From Methanofollis sp. W23 (GTDB lineage Archaea > Halobacteriota > Methanomicrobia > Methanomicrobiales > Methanofollaceae): 64,000 bases of DNA. Location: NCBI RefSeq assembly GCF_017875325.1, contig NZ_JAGGMN010000001.1, forward strand, positions 992,001-1,056,000, given 5' to 3'. Both the position numbers and the translations under genes were made by a program. Shown in pieces: positions 43,921-51,204 of this stretch (within the stretch, counting starts at the first letter, position 1; the number at the start of each line of letters is the position of its first letter). The notes under the pieces were generated by a model. It saw nothing but the letters and a program-made list of their open reading frames with translations. It was not told where the DNA came from and did no database searches.

Positions 43921-44525
43921 CTACACCTAATCTTATTCCAGGCAAGCAAGTTTATGGTGAAAAACTTGTCAAGAAGAACAACAAAGAGTATCGACTTTGG
44001 AATCCTTCACGTAGCAAGCTAGCTGCGGCCATCCTGAAAGGATTGAAGAATTTACCTCTAAAATCAGATAGCACCATGTTATATCTTGGTGGAGCATCTG
44101 GTACAACTATTAGCCACTTAAGTGATATATTAACAAAGGGCGTAATATTCACTGTAGAAATATCACCAGAACCGATAAGGGAACTCGTATTCCTATCAGA
44201 AGAGCGAAAGAATATTGCTCCAATATTGGCTGATGCTAATAGGCCCGATGTATATCAGAATAGAATACAAAAATGTGATTTCTTATATCAAGACGTAGCT
44301 CAAAGAAATCAAGTAGATATTCTAATCAAGAATGCTGAGTTTCTGAATGAAAATGGCTTAATGTACATCGCTGTAAAAGCGAGAAGCATCGATTCTACTA
44401 TGCCGGTAAATCAAATATTCATGGATGTTAAAAAACAACTAAGCGCTAAGTTTAAGATATTAGAAGAATTGAAATTAGAACCTTATGAAAAAGACCACTT
44501 ATTCCTAGTGCTTAAAACTAAGTGA
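43857..44525 (+). CDS. flpA: Fibrillarin-like rRNA/tRNA 2'-O-methyltransferase
   Basis: A 222-aa full-length archaeal fibrillarin. YRLWNPSRSKLAAAILKGL, MLYLGGASGTTISHLSDIL (SAM loop), VEISPEPIRELVFLSEERKN, PILADANRP, LYQDVAQRNQ and YIAVKARSID give the complete SAM pocket and the K-D-D-K catalytic set. It needs box C/D guide RNAs, L7Ae and Nop5 to act. The start at 43857 has GGGAG six bases upstream; upstream in-frame codons belong to the duplicated nop5 tail. Its AT-rich codon use matches the adjacent nop5 and hflX, not the host genes. A second, native copy is expected elsewhere in the genome. Confidence 0.92.
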   Translation: MMKLDQHRLRTPNILYIKNKLATPNLIPGKQVYGEKLVKKNNKEYRLWNPSRSKLAAAILKGLKNLPLKSDSTMLYLGGASGTTISHLSDILTKGVIFTVEISPEPIRELVFLSEERKNIAPILADANRPDVYQNRIQKCDFLYQDVAQRNQVDILIKNAEFLNENGLMYIAVKARSIDSTMPVNQIFMDVKKQLSAKFKILEELKLEPYEKDHLFLVLKTK

Positions 44526-45039
44526 GTACGACAGGATTCAAGCGACATGCGATAGAAGATACTTTCTCCAAATATACTTGGAGTTCCTGTACGACCGATA
44601 TTTCAGTTGCTATTTTTTTAGAGGAATTCTACAGAACCCTACAATCATACTCCAATCAGGGCGTTCAAATATCAATTTAGATCCGTCTGTTGTGCAATCC
44701 CGGGTAGAATATGTGGAACCATTTCTACAATCTTCTACAATCCGATCCCCAATCGTTCCCCGATCCCGTATGGAAGATATCAACTCATAGCCGCTTATTA
44801 TTCGATTCAAGGGGGAAAAATTTGAGATAATTGCCCCAATCTTCCCCAATTACTCATCCCGCATGAGAGATTGAGCCAGTTCCTCCTTAAGGTTCTCTCG
44901 CGTCTGAAGGTTTGTTCTGAGGAAAAAGCACTGTTCAGAGGACATGGCATGAAGTCACCGGTATTGGTGCGTCTGTCTTCTCTCGTGCCTCGTCCATCTC
45001 CCGACACTTTTTTCCGAACAGGAGGCGCATTGCGAATAT
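44526..45039. other. Gene-free stretch with hairpin and a transposon-type end
   Basis: CTCCAA (44566-44571) and TTGGAG (44578-44583) pair around ATATAC and may end the nop5-flpA transcript. GAGGAATTCTACAGAACC at 44621-44638 is another copy of the terminal repeat. No gene is supported between there and the EVE remnant. Confidence 0.45.
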
Positions 45040-45500
45040 ATGACCCACTGGCTCGCCATCTCCAACCGTGAGAACTCAGACATCACGATAAAAAAGCAGA
45101 TCTAGGGCGTCCCGAAGAGATACATCAACACGATCAGCAAGACCCAACCTCGGCGACACCCTCCTCGTCTATGTCGGGCAGGAGGTGATCGACAAGGACA
45201 CCACACTCCCGCCGGCGCTTCCCCGGGTGCTTTGCGATCACCTCTGCCGTCTACGAGGACGCAAGGCCGATCTTCACCGCTCCAAAAAAACTCGGGGCCG
45301 AGGTCTTCCCCCTCAGGATCAGACTGAAGACCGTCGAGGTCTTCGACCCACCGATGGAGTTCAAGCCTCTCATCCCTGATCTGAAGTTCATCAAGAACAA
45401 GAAGCAGTGGTCCGGACACATCAGGGGGCAGGCGATGCGAGCGATCCCGGAGGAGGACTACGCGTTCATCATGAAGGCGACGGAGACGCCGCGGGGCTAA
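45040..45500 (+). pseudogene. EVE-domain (PUA-like) protein, frameshifted
   Basis: The pieces are MTHWLAISNRENSDITIKKQ, an in-frame TAG, GVPKRYINTISKT, then after a shift at about 45147 NLGDTLLVYVGQEVIDKDTT, and after another near 45228 AITSAVYEDARPIFTAPKK to a TAA at 45498. This is the EVE/UPF0310 fold, which reads modified bases and is often found next to restriction systems. One stop and two shifts make it inactive. The nearby HsdR remnant fits a decayed defence patch. Confidence 0.85.
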
Positions 45501-45512
45501 ATGTCATCGGAA

Positions 45513-46148
45513 TCAATGGTTTGTGTCCCCAAGGAACCGCACATCAACCAATTCTGTCAGGTCCAGCACCCGCTCCCGGTTCCGCACAATATGGGCCCCG
45601 TCCCCGGTCCAGAGCACCAGACCCGGCATCGAGCATGCCAGGTCGTGGGCGTCGAGCACCACCTCGATATCGTCGGGGTCGTCGATGGAGGTCAGGTCCT
45701 GGTAGAGGTCGGCATAGGGGGTCCGTCGCCGGTGTAGAGAGAGCACCGACCGGTCCTCCAGGCGGGCGAGGCGCCGGGTGCATTCCAGTTCGTAGCAGGC
45801 CTTCACGCCCTCAAACGCCCTCATCGTCGCCCTGGGGTCTCTCCCACTTGCGGCGATCGCCTGCGCCACAATATCCCGGATCCTCCATGCCCCAGCCTCA
45901 CCCTCAAGCGCCTCGACCGATGGGTTCCGTTTCAGTGCGGCGATCGCCCGGCGGAACTCGCGCACAATATTTTTCTGGACCGTGGCGCACCGTCCACCCT
46001 TCTCGATCCCAAAACATTCCCCCCAGACCGAGGTGCTCGTAAAATTTAGTTCGGGGTCGTCGAAGACTGAGGTCGCCGCCCGGCCCCACCCGTCGGCGGC
46101 ATGAAAATAGTAGCCGATCAGGACGTTGCTGTCGTGAAAATAGGGCAG
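45513..46148 (-). CDS. PIN-domain ribonuclease-like protein, candidate toxin
   Basis: A 211-aa PIN-like protein. The first conserved strand is LPYFHDSNVLIGYYF with the catalytic Asp; a central acidic stretch follows, and near the end VVLDAHDLACSMPGLVLWTG and DGAHIVRN supply the remaining acidic residues before LTELVDVRFLG. No ATG, GTG or TTG exists in frame before Met at 45965, which lies well inside the domain. A CTG at 46146-46148, eight bases after GGAGG, is the likeliest start, directly after the stop of the Panacea gene. Expression together with that gene as a toxin-antitoxin pair is inferred from order and domain types. Confidence 0.68.
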   Translation of the reverse strand: MPYFHDSNVLIGYYFHAADGWGRAATSVFDDPELNFTSTSVWGECFGIEKGGRCATVQKNIVREFRRAIAALKRNPSVEALEGEAGAWRIRDIVAQAIAASGRDPRATMRAFEGVKACYELECTRRLARLEDRSVLSLHRRRTPYADLYQDLTSIDDPDDIEVVLDAHDLACSMPGLVLWTGDGAHIVRNRERVLDLTELVDVRFLGDTNH

Positions 46149-46150
46149 AC

Positions 46151-47137
46151 CTATCTCCTCCCCGGCGACAGGTTCTCCAGCGCCAGGGACCGGGAGAGGT
46201 GCATCGTCCGGTCGAGAAGGTCGCCCCCGTCCATCTCGACCGCACAGAGATCTTCAGGATGCTCCTGGCAGAGATCCTCCCTGACGGCATCAAATTTCTC
46301 CTCCACTTCCTCGCAGTACGCCGCCAGTTCGTCTTCCTCCACCATACCGGCATGCACCGCACATGAGACGAAACACAGGGCGTCGCAACACTCAGCAGTC
46401 AGGGACGAGACCGCCGCCGGGTTCACCCTGAGGGCGGACCTGAAAGTGTCGTCCCATGCGAGGAATGTGTCATAAAAGACGGCGAGGGTCGGCAGGGGAT
46501 ATTGCACGACGAGATCGTCGAGGACTTCTTCCACCTTCACGACCCGCTCGTGGGCAAGAGGATAGATGGCCTCCGCAAGGTCCCGGGACAGGGGGGTCAT
46601 GCGGGTACAGAACTCCCGCTGGAAACCGTCGACAAAGAAACCGAAATTTTCAAGGAGCCGGATCTCGTCAGCATCCAGGCCGAAGTAGTCCGGCGGGATC
46701 TCGTCACCGTCTCTGAACTCTCTCCAGAGCCTGAGGTGGTGCGTAAGGGAACTGACCGTTGCTGCCTTTTTTGTTCTGAGTGCGGTCAGAACCATATGAA
46801 AGAGGGCGAGTTCGTAGCGGCTGAAGATCTCAGTCTTCACCGGCACCCTGACCTGAAAGAGGTAGTGGTCATAGGGGCCGGTGACCGGATTGTTTCTGCT
46901 CCCTCTGCTCTTTTTGACCGTGAAGAAATCGTTTGTCTCGCCGGTAAGCGCGTATGCCACTGAATCGACAGGACCGTTGGGCATTCTGAGGTAGATGCTG
47001 TCAAAGAGGGTAACGCCCCGCTGGTTATAGTGGATGAGGTCGACGAAAAAGATGAACTTCATCAGTTTTGTCCGGCCGATGGCGGGGTCCTGCTCCATCG
47101 CATAGAGCATTGCATGGATTTTCTTGATTTTTTTCAT
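46151..47137 (-). CDS. Panacea (SocA/DUF4065-like) domain protein, candidate antitoxin
   Basis: A 328-aa protein. The N-terminus IHAMLYAMEQDPAIGRTKLM, KFIFFVDLIHYNQRGVTLFD and YLRMPNGPVDSVAY is the Panacea pattern (helix, Thr-x-Leu-x-Lys, later GP), known as a universal neutralising domain of type II antitoxins. The C-terminal 150 residues are helical and acidic, without a known domain. It stands directly before a PIN-domain gene, which would be a new partner if confirmed. GC content is host-like. Confidence 0.75.
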   Translation of the reverse strand: MKKIKKIHAMLYAMEQDPAIGRTKLMKFIFFVDLIHYNQRGVTLFDSIYLRMPNGPVDSVAYALTGETNDFFTVKKSRGSRNNPVTGPYDHYLFQVRVPVKTEIFSRYELALFHMVLTALRTKKAATVSSLTHHLRLWREFRDGDEIPPDYFGLDADEIRLLENFGFFVDGFQREFCTRMTPLSRDLAEAIYPLAHERVVKVEEVLDDLVVQYPLPTLAVFYDTFLAWDDTFRSALRVNPAAVSSLTAECCDALCFVSCAVHAGMVEEDELAAYCEEVEEKFDAVREDLCQEHPEDLCAVEMDGGDLLDRTMHLSRSLALENLSPGRR

Positions 47138-47199
47138 TCCATCACCCCCACATCGCCGGAAACGAAGCGCCGTTTTCCGGGCGGTATGCGTCTATACTC

Positions 47200-48550
47200 C
47201 TCGTATGACGGATACAAAAAGATAACTCTTTCGGAAGGGTGTGCTCTGAACGGTCGCCGACGCCCGTGGATCATCCCCGTCGGGATTCACCCGCTCACCC
47301 CCCTTCCCCATGTTCCACTCCCGCACCAGCCGGGCATAACACGCCTCGCAGAGCACCACCCGTCCATCACCAGACCAGTGCACCGCCTTCCTCTCGGCAC
47401 ACACATCGCAGCGGCCCAGGTCGGTGCGCACCCGCGTGAACTCTCCGCAGTCCAGGACACCAGGGAGCGGGAGTACCTTGTTTGCACATGTGCACTGGAT
47501 TGCACTGGGTTGCACTCTGAAAGTGCCACCAAACGGGGGAACCTTATGGCCTTGTTTCTCGATCCGGGCGATATCGATTGGATCATGATCGTCATGTGCA
47601 CCAGAACGCTGATCGCACCCACCCTCACCCGGAGACCCCGACCGATCAGGGGTGGTGGGTGCATCCTCATTCTGGTGCAATCTAGTACTATGAGAGAGAG
47701 AGATCTCTCTCCTCTCTTTAGAATAGGTACTCCGGGGCCGTTCCTTCGTCCCCTTGCTTTGCACATCCTCAGTGCAAATACGGTGCAAACCAGGTGCAAA
47801 CGTGCCATCATCGTCGGGAGGTCGGGATCGGGGTCACGGTCACGGTCGAGCCAGACATGCGCACGTCCGCTCCACCGACGATATACTGACCGGTCGAAGG
47901 AATAATGGTGCTCCCGCCGGCGGACTATGGAGCCGTCGACCTCCTCGGAGATCGTGGTGTCCACGAACCCGACCGCTGGGCACTTCTCCAGCAGCCCGGT
48001 GTAGGAAGAGCCGCCGTTGTTATACCCGTTGAGGATCCTGCGGGTCTGGCGGTACGAAAGCCCGAGCGCCTCCTGCAACATGCGGACGGTGAAGACGTCC
48101 CAGCCCATCGCGGCGACGGTCTCCAGGGCGGCGGCCTCATTTTTTGTCAGCTTCGTCTCCTGCCCGCCTGAGTCGCCGTTGATCGCGGCGTAGATCCGGG
48201 CCGCCGTCGTAGTGCTCGCGCTGGAACCGGTGCAGCAGCGCCGAGGCCTTGATGAGGTCGAAGAGCATGCCGGGGTTGCGGCGGTTGGCCGGCACCGAGA
48301 ACTGCACCTGTTCGGCGTACGGGATGGAGATATGGAGACGCTCTTCTTTGAGCACCTCCCACATCGCCCGGCAGACCGACAACGCCGGATCTTCGGCGTC
48401 GGCCTCCGCCTCCTTCATATGCGCAAGCACCCGTTCGTCCTGTTCGAGCGAGTCGTCGATCCAGACCGTGAGCATCCGGTTCATCACCTGGTCGTCGCCC
48501 GGGTCTTCGACCCTCGCCAGCCACCAGACACAGCGCTCCCGGCGCAAGGG
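47200..48550 (-). pseudogene. Decayed C-terminal copy of the primase-helicase gene
   Basis: The frames correspond in order to the intact gene at 51205-54018: ERCVWWLARVEDPGDDQVMN, NRRNPGMLFDLIKASALLHR, a shift, FTVRMLQEALGLSYRQTRRI, CPAVGFVDTTI, and after another shift GRCDVCAERKAVHW and VVLCEACYARLVREWNMGKG. Only the part after about residue 540 remains. It is a duplicated, broken relic of the same kind of mobile element. Confidence 0.88.
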
Positions 48551-48757
48551 TGCGGGAAGGTACGTCGATCAGAACGGCCGCCCGGATCGTAGAATCTTTC
48601 CCGTCATCTCGCGCCGGGGGAAACCCCCCACGGACCGAAGATAGCCGGGGGGCGGCGAAGTGAACATGATCCCCGCCGATTCTCCTCTCTTGATAAAGAG
48701 CGATCAAGCAACGAGAAATTTTCATCCCGTATGCTTGAACCCTACGTTCATGCCCGA

Positions 48758-49025
48758 TTCTACAGAGCCGAAATTGCCAAAATCAATAAAGTTTTAGCAT
48801 ATGCAGTTACCTCATAGCAATATTTATATACAGATAAATTAGATCTTTATTGCATGAAGAGTTTATAATGCCATTATATGGAAACATATAATAGTATTAC
48901 ATAAATAATTCATGCCCCTCCAGACGGGGGGAGTATTATTGATATAGTTATATCTGTATTTTTATTATGGGTATGCGTATCAATACACTTATTTTTGCTA
49001 TTATTATTATATGGGAGATTTTTTG
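48758..49025 (+). repeat. AT-rich leader, copy 2, upstream of intact hflX
   Basis: Partner of 42621-42890; starts at TTCTACAGAGCC and runs to TATATGGGAGATTTT. Several TATA-like boxes (TTTATAATGCC, TTATATACAG) lie in it, so it probably supplies the hflX promoter and a long leader. No transposase is attached to this copy. Confidence 0.9.
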
Positions 49026-49070
49026 CATCGTCAAATGGAAAATGTTTAACATTACAAATTGAGGAATTAA

Positions 49071-50366
49071 ATGACATTCGAAACGGAATTCGTATCAAAT
49101 GATCAAATTCAGGGCTGTACAACGAGAAGAATTATTGTTGTCCAGCGAAATGATCCGAATTCTGATGCTGCTACAAATTCGCGGAAGCTCTTAGAACTCA
49201 AGGAGTTAGCACGTGCTGTAAATTATGTGGTTGTTGGCACATTTGTGCAATCAAGACATCCTGACAGGAAGTACCAGATAGGTTGCGGTAAGGTGGATGA
49301 GCTTGCGGAGTTTGTGGAATCTCTGGATGCTGAAAAAGTTATTTTTAACAACCCGCTTTCAATGACGCAGATCTATAACGTCTCTGAAGCGTGCAAATGT
49401 GGAGTAATAGACCGGTTCCAGCTGATCCTTGAGATATTTGCTGCAAGAGCCACGACAAGACGTGCAAAACTGCAGGTAGAACTTGCGGAATTACAATATG
49501 AACTTCCGAAAGCAAAGTCTATCGTTTCCCTGCAGAAGAAGAAGGAACGGCAGGGGTTTATGGGCCTTGGAAGTTATGAAGATTCGTACGAGCAGGATAT
49601 TAAGAAAAGGATCGCACGGATCAGGGCCGAACTTCAGCAAGGAGTCGGGAGCGAAGAACAACGCACTTTCCGGCATGAAAAAGGATTTTCCCTTGTAACT
49701 CTGGCAGGGTATACAAATGCGGGAAAAAGTACTCTTTTCCAGTCACTCATAGAGGAAGAGACAGTCGTCAGGGACATGCTCTTTACGACACTCTCTCCTA
49801 CAACACGTTCTCTCACGGTAAATCGTAGAAAAATGCTTCTGACAGATACTGTGGGATTTATCTCAGACCTCCCACACTGGATGGTGGATGCTTTCCGGTC
49901 AACGCTTGATGAGATATTCATGGCTGATATCATTCTTCTTGTGGTGGATATGAGTGATCCGGTGGATATTATTCAAGAAAAACTGGCTGTCAGCCATGAT
50001 ATCTTCTTGGGGAGAACAGAGGGTGCTGTAATTGTTACTGCTCTTAACAAGGCTGATCTTATTCCTGAAGAAGAGCTGCAGGAAAAACTGGAAGTGATCC
50101 GTGATCTTTCTCCTGCTCCTGTCATGATATCTGCCAAATCAGGAGAAGGTCTTACTGAACTGAAACAACTTCTCTTTGAGAAACTTCCTACATGGGAACA
50201 TTGCAGGATATCCATCCCGACATCCGAAGAGGGTATGTCCATGGTATCGTGGCTTCATGATGAAGGCATTGTGCACACAGTCGAGTATGGGGATTCCATT
50301 CTTATGGAAATAGAAGCAAGGGATGAGATAATTCAAAAAGTACAGCCTTTTATCATGTCTTCTTAA
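49071..50366 (+). CDS. hflX: GTPase HflX (ribosome-associated)
   Basis: A 431-aa GTPase. The N-terminal ND domain (VVVGTFVQSRHPDRKYQIGC, GKVDELAEFV, NPLSMTQIYNVSEAC) and coiled-coil (TTRRAKLQVELAELQYELPK) precede the G domain: G1 GYTNAGKST, G2 TTLSPTTRS, G3 DTVGFISDLPH, G4 NKADL, G5 SAKSGEG. HflX binds the 50S subunit and splits stalled ribosomes under stress. The start has GAGG six bases upstream. The gene is AT-rich and sits between mobile-element relics, so it was probably acquired from a lower-GC methanogen. Confidence 0.93.
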   Translation: MTFETEFVSNDQIQGCTTRRIIVVQRNDPNSDAATNSRKLLELKELARAVNYVVVGTFVQSRHPDRKYQIGCGKVDELAEFVESLDAEKVIFNNPLSMTQIYNVSEACKCGVIDRFQLILEIFAARATTRRAKLQVELAELQYELPKAKSIVSLQKKKERQGFMGLGSYEDSYEQDIKKRIARIRAELQQGVGSEEQRTFRHEKGFSLVTLAGYTNAGKSTLFQSLIEEETVVRDMLFTTLSPTTRSLTVNRRKMLLTDTVGFISDLPHWMVDAFRSTLDEIFMADIILLVVDMSDPVDIIQEKLAVSHDIFLGRTEGAVIVTALNKADLIPEEELQEKLEVIRDLSPAPVMISAKSGEGLTELKQLLFEKLPTWEHCRISIPTSEEGMSMVSWLHDEGIVHTVEYGDSILMEIEARDEIIQKVQPFIMSS

Positions 50367-50610
50367 GACTATTAACATTCGGTTATTTCTTTCGGATACG
50401 TGCGAAACGTCGATTGAAAAAATTCAAAAACATTTTTTGTTCAAAGACGTATTATGTAATTATCGGCTTGAATCAAAAACGTGAAAGTAGAAATACAGAT
50501 ATGCATTTTTAATTTTGGATATTATTTTTTAAAACGGGACTCTTTGTGTAAATTTTAGATTATAAGTATTGTTAATTCTGATGACTCTACTTGATCTTAC
50601 ACTCCCTATT

Positions 50611-51075
50611 TCAAATCGAATCCAACAATTTCATAAACTTCCTATACTCCAGACTTCTCTTCGCCTTCTCCGCCTGATTGTCTTCATTATCGATGGGCCC
50701 TGCGTTCTCAAACAGCTTCCGCTCCACATCGACCCCCGAGAGATACACATATACCTCGGGTATGTTGGAATTCTTCTCCCCCCCGGCAACTAGCCGCAGC
50801 TCCATCTCGGAAAGGCCTTGCTTCCCGCCATTGCTCTGGAAGAGGCCGGTAAGCCTGGCGTGGCGGATAGCATGAGGGTGGACGCGCTTCCCGATGCACT
50901 TGAGCATGTTCTGGACAGTGTGCAGGTTGAGGCGTTTCGTTCCCGCACCGTATCGCGGTGGTAGGTGACAAACAGCGAGGGCGTTCGGATCCTTTCTCAG
51001 GGGATGCTGGTTGATCCAGGTCTGTAGATCTGGCACCGAAGAAATGAGCCTGCACCGGCGCCGCCGGCGGTGCTC
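50611..51075 (-). pseudogene. C-terminal fragment of an archaeal tyrosine integrase
   Basis: The frame reads LISSVPDLQTWINQHPLRKD, GAGTKRLNLHTVQNMLKCIG, HPHAIRHARLTGL (the HxxR box) and PEVYVYLSGVDVERKLFENA with the active Tyr. The N-terminal arm- and core-binding half is absent. It belongs to a different integrase subfamily from the intact one at 54989-56218, so it came from another element. Confidence 0.8.
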
Positions 51076-51204
51076 GAAAAACAAGGATTGAAACTCCCTG
51101 AGGGTGCCGCGAACCTTGCAGTTGCAGAACAAGATCCACAAAACAAGGATCAAACCCGCATTCAAAGAACACCATCTCAACCCCCACCAGCCCGAGGAGG
51201 GGGA

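Noticed and set aside
44850-45007. Short minus-strand frame (ENLKEELAQSLMRDE) before the EVE remnant as a methylase fragment
   Set aside because: Too short and without a characteristic motif; the likeness to the end of an HsdM-type protein cannot be supported.
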